From positions 124,001 through 188,000 of the forward strand of contig NZ_FRCX01000004.1 in NCBI RefSeq assembly GCF_900143065.1: DNA of 64,000 nucleotides. Direction: 5' to 3'. Positions 8,409 through 17,663 of the stretch are shown here, piece after piece. The notes beneath the pieces are model-generated. The model searched no databases and was not told where the DNA came from. It saw only the letters and a program-made list of their open reading frames with translations. Source of the DNA: Duganella sacchari (GTDB taxonomy: Bacteria > Pseudomonadota > Gammaproteobacteria > Burkholderiales > Burkholderiaceae_D). A program made the translations under genes and the position numbers. Within the stretch, counting starts at the first letter, position 1. Each line of letters starts with the position of its first letter.

Positions 8409-9187
8409 TCTGCGCTCAAGGTCCAGGCAGGCATGTCGCGGTTACTGGCGCTGCCTGCCTCGCTGGCAGTGACCGCAATCAGTCCCAAGTCAATTTTATG
8501 GTCCACCATGCCCAGGCCACGCTGTAGTGCTTGCGGCAGCGGTAGGCCGTCGGCCAGCCATTGATAGACCTCGCGCGCCAGCAAGTGCCGCATGATATGT
8601 TCACCGATGCCGGTAGCGGCAACGGCGCCTTTGGGACCGGCATAAAAGCCTGCGCCGATGATGGGCGTGTCGCCAACACGGCCCAGCGGCGACGGCGATG
8701 CGCCGCCGGTCGATCCGGCGACCGCAAACCGTCCTTCGCTGTCGCGTACTACGGCGCCGACGGTGTCGCAGCCGTCGGCACGCGCTGGCGAAGAGATGTT
8801 GGGCGCATCAAACACCGGATGACCTGACTGGCGGGCGAAGCGCAAAGCACCTTCGCCGCACAGCAGATGCTGCGGCGTGGCGGCCACGGCGCGCGCGACC
8901 TGTACCGGATTGCGCACCGTCTGCAAGCCCGCCACCGCGCCCAGCAGGCCGGTGGAGTCCATGACGGCGGCGTCCATTTGCACGCTGACGCCGTCGCTGC
9001 GCACTTTAGAGCCGATGCCGGCGTTGAAGCGGCCATCGTTTTCCAGCAGGACGACAGCAGCCACTGCCGCCTCCAGCGCGCCGGCGCCATCACGCAGCAC
9101 TAACATGCCCGCCTGCGCGGCAGCGATACAACCATCCTCATATGCCTTGCTGGCGCCGGCGCCGCCGTGGACCACGATGGTTGGCAT
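8405..9187 (-). CDS. Isoaspartyl peptidase / plant-type asparaginase (Ntn hydrolase)
   Basis: A 260-residue type-2 asparaginase-family protein. It begins with 'TIVVHGGAGA', has 'LENDGRFNAGIGS', and the autocleavage nucleophile is predicted at T142 in 'GCDTVGAV', followed by 'GSTGG'. Family members cleave into two subunits and hydrolyse beta-aspartyl dipeptides. In this operon the natural substrate is beta-Asp-Arg released by cyanophycinase, yielding free aspartate and arginine. At 260 residues it is shorter than the usual 300-plus, with a brief linker and C-terminus. The start at 9187 lies two bases after the cphA stop; a longer frame to 9313 would overlap cphA deeply and was not used. Confidence 0.88.
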   Translation of the reverse strand: MPTIVVHGGAGASKAYEDGCIAAAQAGMLVLRDGAGALEAAVAAVVLLENDGRFNAGIGSKVRSDGVSVQMDAAVMDSTGLLGAVAGLQTVRNPVQVARAVAATPQHLLCGEGALRFARQSGHPVFDAPNISSPARADGCDTVGAVVRDSEGRFAVAGSTGGASPSPLGRVGDTPIIGAGFYAGPKGAVAATGIGEHIMRHLLAREVYQWLADGLPLPQALQRGLGMVDHKIDLGLIAVTASEAGSASNRDMPAWTLSAD

Positions 9188-9189
9188 GG

Positions 9190-11844
9190 TCAGACCTGTG
9201 CCAGCGTTTCGCCGATACGTTCGGCACTGGCTGGATCGACCGGACGTAGCGCCTCTACCAGTTCGGATACCGAAGCGCCGCAGCAGTAAAGCAGCACGTC
9301 GCCAGGACGGCACAGCGCCAGGCCGCGGCGAAGTGCTTCGGCAGGATCGCTGTCGATGTAGATGCCGTCGGACGAACCGCGCGCGTTGCTGGCTGCTTCA
9401 AACATGATGCCGGCGCGTTCTCCGCGCTGGCGGCCACGGTGCTCGCTGGTCCATTCGTAGAACACGGCGTTGTCGAAGCCCTGTGCGCAAATCTGGCCGA
9501 TCTGTTTGAAATGTTCGTCACGGCGATCGCCAGGGGAGGTGACTATCGCCACGGTGCGTTGCGCCGTCATGGCGCGTGCGGTGGCTGCCAGCGCGGAGAA
9601 TGCCGCCGGGTTGTGTGCGTAGTCGGCGATTACCTGAACGCCGCCGACGTCATAGACATTGCTGCGCATAGGGTTGTTGCGTGCGTCCGAAACGAAGGTA
9701 CGCAGCCCCGCGACGATCATCGGTGCACTGAGCTCGTTTGCCATCAGGGCGGCGGCTGCGGCCAGGCCGTTGGCGATATTGTGCTGTGCGCAGCCGCCCA
9801 GCGTGGATGGCATGTCGGCTGCTGCCAGCAAGCGTTGCGTGGATTTGCCATCGGCCAGCATGAGCGCACCTGACTCCAGCCATGCTGCGCGGCCACCGCG
9901 TTGCAAGTGCGCCTGCAATACAGGATGCGCGGCTTGGCAGCTGAAATAGATGATTTCTACCTGAGGGGACAGGCTGGCGCCGATGGCGACGCAGCGCTCA
10001 TCTTCCGCGTTGAGCACCACGGCACGGCTGGCGGTTTCCACCACCACGGCCTTGACGCGCGCCAGTTGCTTCACCGTGTCCACGCCATCCATGCCCAGAT
10101 GGTCGTCACTCACGTTGAGCAGTACGGCGACGTCGCAGCGGTCGAACGCCAGTCCGCGTTTGAGGATGCCGCCGCGGGCAGTTTCCAGAACGGCGAATTC
10201 CACTTCCGGCGCCGACAGCACGGTGCGCGCCGACCAGTAGCCGGTGCAATCGCCTTGCGCCACCGGCTGGCCGTTGATACTGACGCCCTCGGTGGTGGTG
10301 CAACCGGTGGCGATGCCAGCCTGGCGCAAGGTGTGTTCGATCATCAGCGTGGTGGTGGTCTTGCCATTGGTGCCGGTGATGGCGATAACGGGAATGCGGC
10401 CGTCGCTGTTGCCGAACATGGATTCGACGATGGCGGTACCGGCGTCGCGCGGCTTGCCGGCGCTCGGGTATTCATGCATGCGGATGCCGGGTGCGGCGTT
10501 GATCTCGATGATCGCGCCGTTGCGGCCGTCCAGCGGTACCGAGATGTCCTCGCAGACCAGGTCGATGCCAGCGACGTCCAGGCCGATCTTGCGCACGGCG
10601 CGTACACACATTGACAGCGTTTGCGGCGGCAGGCGGTCGGTGACGTCTTCGGCAGTTCCGCCGCTCGACAGGTTGGCGTTGCCGCGCAGGCGTACACGCT
10701 GCTGCGGCGCGGGAACGCTGTCGAAGTCCAGGCCCTGTTCGGCCAGTTCGGTGGCGGACAGGCCATCCAGTGGAATACGGGTCAGGATGTTGGTATGGCC
10801 CTCGCCGCGTGCCGGATTGCGGTTTTCTTGTTCCACTAGCTGGCGGATGGTCGAGGTGCCGTCGCCCACCACGGTCGGCGGCCGACGCAGCGCTGCGGCC
10901 ACTACGCGTTCGCCGGCAACGAAGATGCGATAGTCGTCGCCCTTGATGTAACGCTCGACGATGATGGTGCGGCCATGTTCGCGCGCACGTTCAAAGGCCG
11001 TTTCCACTTCCTCCGGCGTGCCGCAGCGGGTGGTGACGCCACGTCCGTGGTTACCGTCCAGTGGCTTGAGCGTCACCAGGCCGCCCAGCTGGCGTGCTGC
11101 GCGCTGCGCCTGTTCGACGCTGCGCACGGTGACGCCTTCCGGTACCGGTACGCCTGCTTCCTGCAGCAGTGTCTTGGTCAGCTGTTTATCGCATGCGATT
11201 TCAACCGCGATGTGGCCGGTGTCGCCGGTGATGGTCGCTTGCAGGCGTTTTTGCTGTGCGCCCCAGCCTAGCAGGAACATATTGGCCTCCGGCGTCAGCC
11301 GCGCCACAGGAATACCCTGACGGCGCGCGGCGCGCACGATGGCGCCGCTGCTGGTGCCGATGGCCTGGCGCTCCGCCAGATCGCGCAACTCGGCCAGGCC
11401 TTCGTTGAGCTTTTGCTCCACGGCGTGGTCACCAGTGGCCAGGCCATGCGCCAGCGCCACGGCCAGTTCCACCGCATCGACGGCGACCTGTTCCAGTTCA
11501 TAGGCGCACACCACGCGGTAGCGGCCCGGAACGTCTGCCACTTCATGCGTACGCCCCAGGTTGACCGGCGTACCGGCCAGGCATTGCAAAGTGATGGCCA
11601 GGTGTTCGGTGAGATGCGCAAGGCTGGTGCCTTCCTTCAGCGACTGTACGAAGCCGGCATACTTGCCCACCGGGCCGCGATGATCGTACAGCGACGGCAG
11701 CATGGCCAGCAGGCGGTCATTCAGGCCGGGGACGCTGGCGGTGGAGACATGTTGCAGTTCACCCAGATCGAGTACCGTCAGTACGCATGGCTGCGAGGAG
11801 TACAGGTTAGGGCCGCGCAGTACGCGTTGTTCGATGATATTCAT
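9190..11844 (-). CDS. cphA: Cyanophycin synthetase CphA
   Basis: An 884-residue, full-length enzyme of the usual size. It has an N-terminal domain (1-160), an ATP-grasp domain (about 210-480, with 'KPLDGNHGRGV' at 261-271 and 'EINAAPGIRMH' at 447-457) that adds aspartate to the backbone, and a Mur-ligase domain with P-loop 'GTNGKTTTT' at 491-499 that adds arginine to each aspartate side chain. It makes the nitrogen reserve multi-L-arginyl-poly-L-aspartate. The ATG at 11844 is preceded by AAGGAAC and lies 3 bases after the cphB stop. It is third in a four-gene operon in which both degradative enzymes are also encoded. Confidence 0.96.
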   Translation of the reverse strand: MNIIEQRVLRGPNLYSSQPCVLTVLDLGELQHVSTASVPGLNDRLLAMLPSLYDHRGPVGKYAGFVQSLKEGTSLAHLTEHLAITLQCLAGTPVNLGRTHEVADVPGRYRVVCAYELEQVAVDAVELAVALAHGLATGDHAVEQKLNEGLAELRDLAERQAIGTSSGAIVRAARRQGIPVARLTPEANMFLLGWGAQQKRLQATITGDTGHIAVEIACDKQLTKTLLQEAGVPVPEGVTVRSVEQAQRAARQLGGLVTLKPLDGNHGRGVTTRCGTPEEVETAFERAREHGRTIIVERYIKGDDYRIFVAGERVVAAALRRPPTVVGDGTSTIRQLVEQENRNPARGEGHTNILTRIPLDGLSATELAEQGLDFDSVPAPQQRVRLRGNANLSSGGTAEDVTDRLPPQTLSMCVRAVRKIGLDVAGIDLVCEDISVPLDGRNGAIIEINAAPGIRMHEYPSAGKPRDAGTAIVESMFGNSDGRIPVIAITGTNGKTTTTLMIEHTLRQAGIATGCTTTEGVSINGQPVAQGDCTGYWSARTVLSAPEVEFAVLETARGGILKRGLAFDRCDVAVLLNVSDDHLGMDGVDTVKQLARVKAVVVETASRAVVLNAEDERCVAIGASLSPQVEIIYFSCQAAHPVLQAHLQRGGRAAWLESGALMLADGKSTQRLLAAADMPSTLGGCAQHNIANGLAAAAALMANELSAPMIVAGLRTFVSDARNNPMRSNVYDVGGVQVIADYAHNPAAFSALAATARAMTAQRTVAIVTSPGDRRDEHFKQIGQICAQGFDNAVFYEWTSEHRGRQRGERAGIMFEAASNARGSSDGIYIDSDPAEALRRGLALCRPGDVLLYCCGASVSELVEALRPVDPASAERIGETLAQV

Positions 11845-11847
11845 GTT

Positions 11848-12660
11848 TCAATGTTCCTTGGTCAGATAATCGATAAAGTCAGTCAGTTCGCCTTCGCGGC
11901 GGAAGCAGGCGCCGGCCGGCAGCAGATGCAGGCGCGCGCCAAAAATATGGGGGACCTCGCCGGCCGGAATGTCCACGATGTTGGTGCGTGCATCGCGGCA
12001 GTCCACCACGGTGACGCAGCCTTCGCCGACCACTTCCAGGCCGTCGCTTTGGTGAACCACCAGCGCCGTGTTTTCATCGATGCCGGCGCCCAGCAGGAAC
12101 GGGCTTTGCGTCACGACGCTGAGCAGGCGGTTGATGCGGTGGCGCTGTGCAAAGTGCTGGTCGATCACGACGCGCGGGACAAAACCCAGTCCTGCGGCAA
12201 GCCGTGCCGCGCCTTTTTCCGGCGCCAGGTCGGCGTGGCCTTCCGCCATCATGTGCGTGCACATGCCCGAGGCGCCGGCGCTGGTGCCGGCCAGGCAGGC
12301 GCCGTTTTCCCGCCAGGCCTGGCGCAGTGCGTTGCCGCAGCGGGTGCCGCCGATAATCGTCATCAGCCGTTTCTGATCGCCGCCGGTAATGAAGATCCCC
12401 TTGGCCGTCGCAATAGCGTGGGCCAGTTCCTCGTCTTCGGCTGCGGCGCGGTCGGCCATCGGCAGGTGGCGCACCTTGTGCGCGTGCAGGGCGTTGAAAG
12501 CGCCTTGGTACATCTCCCAGATTTTTTCCGGTACGGTGCTGGCGGCGGTCAGCACCACCAAGGGTTGATCTTCGCCACCGGACAGTTCAATAAACTTCTT
12601 GAGCACTTCCATATTGTCGGTGCGGTCTTCCGCTCCGCCGATAATCATCAGGCTACCCAT
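11848..12660 (-). CDS. cphB: Cyanophycinase CphB (peptidase family S51)
   Basis: A 270-residue protein of the usual length. The nucleophile is S127 in 'GTSAGAS', H169 in 'VIDQHFAQRHR' is the probable catalytic histidine, and 'GIDENTAL' is the typical following motif. It is an exo-type serine hydrolase that releases beta-Asp-Arg dipeptides from cyanophycin and acts in the cytoplasm. A GAGGAG ribosome-binding site precedes the ATG at 12660. The gene sits 8 bases after the haem-oxygenase-like gene and 3 bases before cphA. Confidence 0.95.
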   Translation of the reverse strand: MGSLMIIGGAEDRTDNMEVLKKFIELSGGEDQPLVVLTAASTVPEKIWEMYQGAFNALHAHKVRHLPMADRAAAEDEELAHAIATAKGIFITGGDQKRLMTIIGGTRCGNALRQAWRENGACLAGTSAGASGMCTHMMAEGHADLAPEKGAARLAAGLGFVPRVVIDQHFAQRHRINRLLSVVTQSPFLLGAGIDENTALVVHQSDGLEVVGEGCVTVVDCRDARTNIVDIPAGEVPHIFGARLHLLPAGACFRREGELTDFIDYLTKEH

Positions 12661-12668
12661 GGGACTCC

Positions 12669-14153
12669 TCAGTTCATCAGTTGGCGGAACATGCGCGTGG
12701 CCATCAGGCCACTGGCGCTGTGGTGCAGGTCCGGCGACATATGCTTCATCAGTAGCTGCATTGCTGCCTGCTTGCTGCCAAGCGATGCGATTTGCTGTTC
12801 CAGCTGACGCAATTCCGCGCTGCTGGCGTTAAGGCTGTCGTTGGCCGCGTCGGACGCCGGGTGATGACGGATCACGCCGCGCTGTGGGCCGCCGCGTGGC
12901 GTGTGATGGACGCCCAGCGTGTCCAGCGTGCGCTGGCGCGCGCGGTAGCTTGGAATGCGCGCCGATGCTGCTGGCGCCTGGCCGGGTGGCGTGGCAATCC
13001 AGTCGCTGAGGATCTGTTGTTCGTAGGCGTTGAAGACGCCGAACATCTCGGCCCGCTCGCTCTGGATCAGCCGCCAGAAACGGCTGTTCTCTGCAGGCTG
13101 GCCGCGCTGTATCCAGCCTGCGTTTTCCAGCGCTGCCAGCATGTGCGGTATCTGCTGCGGATCGGCCAGCCAGTCGTTGATGCTGCGGCCACCCACCCGG
13201 CAGTAGTCCGAATGCATATTGTGGCCAACCACCGCCTTGGCGGCCATGATGCGTACCAGTTCCTGCTCCAGATCGAAGCCGGAAATGACGGAAGTAGTGC
13301 AGGAGCCCAGGTCGTTCAGGCGATAGCCGTCGTGGACGCGGCGCAGGAACGCTGCCGGATCGCCGCAGCGCGATAGCAGCTGGCGCAAGGCCTGCACAGC
13401 CATCTGCGCATGCCCGGTGCCGCCGTTATCGACCGTGACATGCAGTGTGAAGTAGTAGGGATCGATGCCCAGCTCATTCAGTTCGTAAGCGGTGATGAGC
13501 AGATGCAGTGGCAGCTGTTCGTAACCGAGGTTGTAGCCCACGATCTCCGGCAGATAGCGTTCGGCGTTGTAGGCCAGCGCGAGTTGAATCGCGCCCTGGA
13601 TGAAGTGCTCGTCCGGTGCATCCTGCCATTGCTCGCAGCGGTGGCTGGCCAGAAGTTTTTTGTACAGCAGTACGTGGTTCTTGTCTGGTACGCCATCGCC
13701 GAGTTCTTCCAGGTAGGTTTCGATAAGCGGACGAAAATCCGTATCGTCCCAGTGCGCCAGCAGGCCATACAGCCAGGCGCCGTCCACCAGTTTGGTCGGC
13801 GCGACGTTTTGCAGGAAATGCAGCGCGTGGCCTTTGCCGCTGAAATAGCGGCGTGGCGCACCTTCGTGACGCGCTTGCAAATAGCTGCGGTAGGCGTCGC
13901 CAATACGTGCCGAGCGCTTGACCATCCATGCGGTCATATCGTCCAGATGCTCGGGCAGATCGTCGCATAGCTGGCGCGCTTCCAGCAGGCGTTGATCGAG
14001 CCATGCGCAGGCCAGGGTGTTGGCCGCGCCTTGCGCCGGGCCGGCGTTGAGCAACTGGTAGACCGCCTTGGCGGTGGTGGTGGCGGTAGAGGTGGCGTCG
14101 CCGGTGTCGGCAGTCGCCGGGCAAGCGTCAACAGCATGCGCGAGCAGAGTCAT
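12669..14153 (-). CDS. Haem-oxygenase-like diiron protein (iron-containing redox enzyme family), first gene of the cyanophycin operon
   Basis: A 494-residue protein resembling the Haem_oxygenas_2 / HO-like diiron oxidase (HDO) family. The central region carries an acidic-plus-histidine set: E149 and H160 in 'EELGDGVPDKNH', glutamates at E212, E224 and E227, then H238-x3-D242-x5-H248. This resembles the E/H...E...H-x3-D...H ligand pattern of diiron HDOs such as UndA and SznF. The first 75 residues and the last 100 are low-complexity or helical extensions. HDOs catalyse O2-dependent N-oxygenation, C-C cleavage or desaturation; the substrate here is unknown. It opens a tight operon with cphB, cphA and the isoaspartyl peptidase, 8 bases before cphB, so a role on arginine, aspartate or a cyanophycin product is inferred. 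Confidence 0.75.
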   Translation of the reverse strand: MTLLAHAVDACPATADTGDATSTATTTAKAVYQLLNAGPAQGAANTLACAWLDQRLLEARQLCDDLPEHLDDMTAWMVKRSARIGDAYRSYLQARHEGAPRRYFSGKGHALHFLQNVAPTKLVDGAWLYGLLAHWDDTDFRPLIETYLEELGDGVPDKNHVLLYKKLLASHRCEQWQDAPDEHFIQGAIQLALAYNAERYLPEIVGYNLGYEQLPLHLLITAYELNELGIDPYYFTLHVTVDNGGTGHAQMAVQALRQLLSRCGDPAAFLRRVHDGYRLNDLGSCTTSVISGFDLEQELVRIMAAKAVVGHNMHSDYCRVGGRSINDWLADPQQIPHMLAALENAGWIQRGQPAENSRFWRLIQSERAEMFGVFNAYEQQILSDWIATPPGQAPAASARIPSYRARQRTLDTLGVHHTPRGGPQRGVIRHHPASDAANDSLNASSAELRQLEQQIASLGSKQAAMQLLMKHMSPDLHHSASGLMATRMFRQLMN

Positions 14154-14281
14154 TATTATTTCCGTGTGTAGGTTGAATGCACCACCATGGGGCGGTGCAT
14201 CGGTGAAGGGATTATCGGTGCGCAGTCCAGACTGTCACATCGGTGCCGCTCCTGTGCGCGTGTAAGAAAAGGCTTACGTCA

Positions 14282-15439
14282 TCAGTGAGGGCGCGTCTTC
14301 ATTTCACGCTCAGGCAGCAGTTGCTCGTTGGCGGCTTCCGTACCCTGCTCGAATACGAGGCGGCGGGTGGCGGCATTGGCGTCGATGCCCAGGTCGGCAA
14401 AGGCCTGGAGTGCATCGAGCAGCACCGCCTGCTGGGCGTTCATATAGCTGAGGTAGGAGGAATTCAGCACGTAGAACACCAGCTCATATTCCAGCGCGTC
14501 CTGGCTGATGGACTTGAGGTGCACGCGGTCGGCACGCACGTCCGGCTGGCGTTCGACAATCGCCCTGAGTGCGTCGGGCACCTTGGCGGCTTGCTCGGGC
14601 GGCGTCGCCGGGTTGATGCGCAGCGAGAACTGCACGCGCCGGGTTTGCATGCGTTTGTAATTGCGCACCGTATTCTTGAGCAGCTCTGCATTGCCGATGA
14701 CGATTTGTTCGCCGCTGTCGGAACGGATGCGGGTGGTCTTGAGGCCGACATGCTCCACAGTGCCGGAGACATTGGTGATGGCAATTGCGTCGCCCACTTC
14801 AAACGGTTTGTCGACCGCGATGGCCAGTGAGGCGAACAAATCGCCCAGCACGTTTTGCACCGCCAGCGCGACGGCAATCCCGCCGATGCCCAGGCTGGCG
14901 ACCAGCGCCGACACATTGATGCCGAGGTTGGACAGCGCTGCCAGCAGGAAAATCACCCACAGTGTGGTCTTGAGCGCCCACACCATGAGGGTATTGGCGA
15001 CGGTGGTCGGCGATTGCTCGTCTTCGGCATGGCTGCGGAAATAGCGGCGCGCACCCAGTGTGACGGCACGGTCCAGGTACAGTACCAGCTGCAGTCCCAG
15101 TACAATAAACCACAGGTGGCGTAACCGTTCTTCCCACACCACCGGCAAGTCCAGCGTGTTCAGGCCAGTCATGATGGCGATGGCCAGTACCGCCAGTGTA
15201 CTGGTACGGTTGAGTGAGGATTTGAGCAGCTCTGCTAGCGGGCGATCGGCGCGTCCTGGCTGTTCATGCTTGCACAGGCGCCGCCGCAGCACGCGTAAAA
15301 ACAACTGGATAGCGAGGAAGGTGATGAGGGCAGTAGCAGCGGCAAGGATCAGCGCTTCGCCGTCCAATTGCGAAAACGGTGCCAGATAACGTTGGATATT
15401 CAAAACCAGACTCCTGTCAGATGGCGGTAAGCGCCTCAT
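14282..15439 (-). CDS. MscS-family mechanosensitive channel
   Basis: A 385-residue protein with about five membrane segments, the last being the glycine/alanine-rich pore helix 'ASLGIGGIAVALAVQNVLGD'. It is followed by the beta domain ('FEVGDAIAITNVSGTVEHVG') and the cytoplasmic alpha/beta vestibule. It opens under membrane tension to release solutes on hypo-osmotic shock. The listed ATG has no clear ribosome-binding site; a TTG 12 codons later (15403) with AGGAG seven bases upstream may be the true start. The gene is monocistronic. The 128 bases between it and the cyanophycin operon contain only short hairpins. Confidence 0.92.
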   Translation of the reverse strand: MRRLPPSDRSLVLNIQRYLAPFSQLDGEALILAAATALITFLAIQLFLRVLRRRLCKHEQPGRADRPLAELLKSSLNRTSTLAVLAIAIMTGLNTLDLPVVWEERLRHLWFIVLGLQLVLYLDRAVTLGARRYFRSHAEDEQSPTTVANTLMVWALKTTLWVIFLLAALSNLGINVSALVASLGIGGIAVALAVQNVLGDLFASLAIAVDKPFEVGDAIAITNVSGTVEHVGLKTTRIRSDSGEQIVIGNAELLKNTVRNYKRMQTRRVQFSLRINPATPPEQAAKVPDALRAIVERQPDVRADRVHLKSISQDALEYELVFYVLNSSYLSYMNAQQAVLLDALQAFADLGIDANAATRRLVFEQGTEAANEQLLPEREMKTRPH

Positions 15440-15627
15440 CTTAGGCGGCTGGCTGACACCGTTCTGTTCGTTGCATCACATCGCTATGTCATCCATGGTT
15501 TAATTTCCGAGGGGAAAAATCCCTGTGGCCGGCAGTTTTTTTGCAGTTGTCCAGGACGAACGATTGAAGAAGTGTGCGTGGTTTTTGTTTGCTCTCAAGT
15601 AAAATTCATGTTGAGTAGCGAATAAGG

Positions 15628-17163
15628 ATGACTATGCAGCAAAGTGCCCAGCCCAGTGTCGTTGCGATCGAAGCCGAACGGTTCCGCCAATTTATTATGG
15701 GGGTGACTGACTACGCGATCTATATGCTCTCACCGCAAGGCGTGGTCGTGACCTGGAACGCGGGCGCGCAGCGTTTCAAGGGCTATCATCCGGACGAAAT
15801 CATCGGCCGGCATTTTTCCATGTTCTACACGCCAGAGGACCAGGCGGCGGGGCGGCCGGCGCGGGCGCTGGAGCTGGCGCGCACCACCGGCAAGTTCGAA
15901 GACGAGGGCTGGCGCGTGCGCAAGGATGGCAGCCGTTTCTGGGCCAGTGTGGTGATCGATCCGATTGTCGATCCGCACGGCGAGCTGCTGGGCTTTGCCA
16001 AGATCACCCGCGACATCACCGAACGCCGCGTCGCTGCCGAACAGCTGGAGCGCGCCCGCGAGGCCTTGTTCCAGTCGCAGAAGCTGGAAGCCATCGGCAA
16101 GCTCACGGGCGGCATCGCACATGACTTTAATAATCTGCTCAGCGTCATCATGAATGGGCTGGAGCTGCTGCGCCTGTCCAAGGAGCCGGCCATCATCGCC
16201 AAATCCGTCGATACCATGGCGCGTGCGGCGCAGCGCGGCGCCTCGCTGACCCAGCAACTGCTGGCCTTCGCGCGCCAGCAGCCGCTCAAGCAGGAGGCGC
16301 ACGACATCGGCCGCGTGATCCGTTCGTTCGAGTCGGTACTGCACCGCGCGCTGCCGGATGCCATGCATTTGTCTCTGCAGATGGAGGCCGACCTGCCGCA
16401 GGCCATGATCGATCCGACGCAGTTCGAGGCGGCGCTGCTCAATCTGGTGGTCAATGCGCGCGACGCGATGAAGGAAGAAGGCGAGGTGATGATCGACCTG
16501 GCCGCCGTCACCCTGGCCGATAACGAGGTGGATCGCCTGTCTGCCGGCCGCTATGTGCGCGTGGTCGTGAAAGATAGCGGCGAAGGCATGACGCCGGAAA
16601 CCATGACGCGTGCCATTGAACCGTTCTTCACCACCAAGGAAGTGGGCAAGGGCACGGGACTGGGCCTGAGCCAGGTTTACGGTCTGGTGCAGCAATGCCA
16701 CGGTGCGTTGACGCTGGACTCGCGGCCAGGGGCGGGGACGTCGGTGTCGCTGTATTTCCCGGCGCTGCCCGCACAGCAAGAGTCGAATCTGAATCAGACG
16801 GGCGCCGGTGCGGAGAAAGTGCTGCTGGTCGATGACCAGCCCGAGGTGCTGGAAACGGCCATCAGCCTGTTCAGCCATCTCGGGTATGAAGTGCTGTCGG
16901 CGCATAATGGCATGCAGGCGCTGGAAACGCTGCGCCGTACGCCGGATATCGCCATCCTGTTCTGCGACGTGGTCATGCCCGGCATGAGCGGCGTGGAACT
17001 GGGCAAGGCGGTGCGCAGTGACTTCCCCAGGGTGAAGATCGTGCTGGCATCGGGCTACGTCACCTCTTCACTGCGCGATGAAATGCCGGACATCGGCAGT
17101 TTTGAACTCATCGCCAAACCTTACCGCCTGAGTGACCTGATTCGTACGCTGAAGGCGTTGTAG
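15628..17163 (+). CDS. Hybrid sensor histidine kinase (PAS - HisKA - HATPase - receiver)
   Basis: A 511-residue cytosolic kinase. It has a PAS domain with PAC motif (about 15-135), a HisKA dimerisation helix with the phospho-accepting histidine at H165 ('GGIAHDFNNLLS'), an HATPase domain with 'VNARDAM', 'DSGEGM' and 'GTGLGLSQVYG' boxes, and a C-terminal receiver with D447 in 'FCDVVMPGMSG'. No membrane segment is present, so the PAS domain probably senses an internal cue. It has the HWE/NtrB-like 'DFNN' H-box common to many orphan hybrid kinases. No response regulator lies beside it. A short AAGG-type ribosome-binding site precedes the ATG. Confidence 0.92.
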   Translation: MTMQQSAQPSVVAIEAERFRQFIMGVTDYAIYMLSPQGVVVTWNAGAQRFKGYHPDEIIGRHFSMFYTPEDQAAGRPARALELARTTGKFEDEGWRVRKDGSRFWASVVIDPIVDPHGELLGFAKITRDITERRVAAEQLERAREALFQSQKLEAIGKLTGGIAHDFNNLLSVIMNGLELLRLSKEPAIIAKSVDTMARAAQRGASLTQQLLAFARQQPLKQEAHDIGRVIRSFESVLHRALPDAMHLSLQMEADLPQAMIDPTQFEAALLNLVVNARDAMKEEGEVMIDLAAVTLADNEVDRLSAGRYVRVVVKDSGEGMTPETMTRAIEPFFTTKEVGKGTGLGLSQVYGLVQQCHGALTLDSRPGAGTSVSLYFPALPAQQESNLNQTGAGAEKVLLVDDQPEVLETAISLFSHLGYEVLSAHNGMQALETLRRTPDIAILFCDVVMPGMSGVELGKAVRSDFPRVKIVLASGYVTSSLRDEMPDIGSFELIAKPYRLSDLIRTLKAL

Positions 17164-17167
17164 CGGC

Positions 17168-17632
17168 TCAGAGGCCGTCGCCATCCGCTTCCAGGTTGTC
17201 GCGGATCTGTTGTAGCAGCGCTTGCAGTTGCGTCAGCTGTGCGGCCGACATGCCATCCACCGCTGCGCTGGAGGCCTGCGTGCCGAGTTGATTGAGACTA
17301 TTGAAGATTTTCTGGCCTTGTGCGCTCAGCGTCAGGCGGGTGATGCGGCGGTCCGCCTGGTCGGCGGCAGCGTCCAGCAGTTCCTTGTCGCGCAGGCCTT
17401 TGAGCAGGCGCGCCAGCTGCGCCTTGTCGCGGCCGGAATGGGCGGCCAGGTCGCCCTGCGTGGCGCCGGGGTGGCGCGAGAAAAAGCCCAGCGCCTTGTA
17501 TTCCATATGGGTGATTTCATGCGGCGTGTCGCGCAGGCCGCGCAGCTGGCGGGCGCGGTACAAATGCATGATCGAATGGATGGCGTCAAACACCTGTTCC
17601 GATTGGTTGACTTTATTAACTTGTTTTGCCAT
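17168..17632 (-). CDS. MarR-family transcriptional regulator
   Basis: About 154 residues from the ATG at 17632. The winged helix-turn-helix is seen as 'ATQGDLAAHSGRDKAQLARLL' truncated here in part, followed by the wing 'DQADRRITRLTLSAQGQK'. It is divergent from the siderophore-interacting protein gene, only about 31 bases away. The intergenic gap contains a perfect palindrome, so it likely represses that gene and itself. No cysteine pair typical of redox-sensing MarRs is visible; the ligand is unknown. A longer TTG start at 17650 would remove the intergenic space and is less likely. Confidence 0.88.
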   Translation of the reverse strand: MAKQVNKVNQSEQVFDAIHSIMHLYRARQLRGLRDTPHEITHMEYKALGFFSRHPGATQGDLAAHSGRDKAQLARLLKGLRDKELLDAAADQADRRITRLTLSAQGQKIFNSLNQLGTQASSAAVDGMSAAQLTQLQALLQQIRDNLEADGDGL

Positions 17633-17638
17633 AATGGG

Positions 17639-17649
17639 TGATATTATCA
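17639..17649. promoter_or_regulatory. Perfect palindrome, candidate MarR operator
   Basis: TGATAtTATCA is a perfect palindrome around one central base in the 31-base gap between the divergent MarR and siderophore-interacting-protein starts. An overlapping ATAAT/ATTAT repeat extends it to the left. MarR proteins typically bind AT-rich palindromes of this kind between divergent genes. Occupancy would block both promoters. Confidence 0.5.
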
Positions 17650-17663
17650 ACTAATTGAGATCG

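Noticed and set aside
14178..14199. Small hairpin TGCACC/GGTGCA between the cyanophycin operon and the MscS gene
   Set aside because: Only a 6-base stem with a 10-base loop and no T-run; not strong enough to call a terminator or operator.
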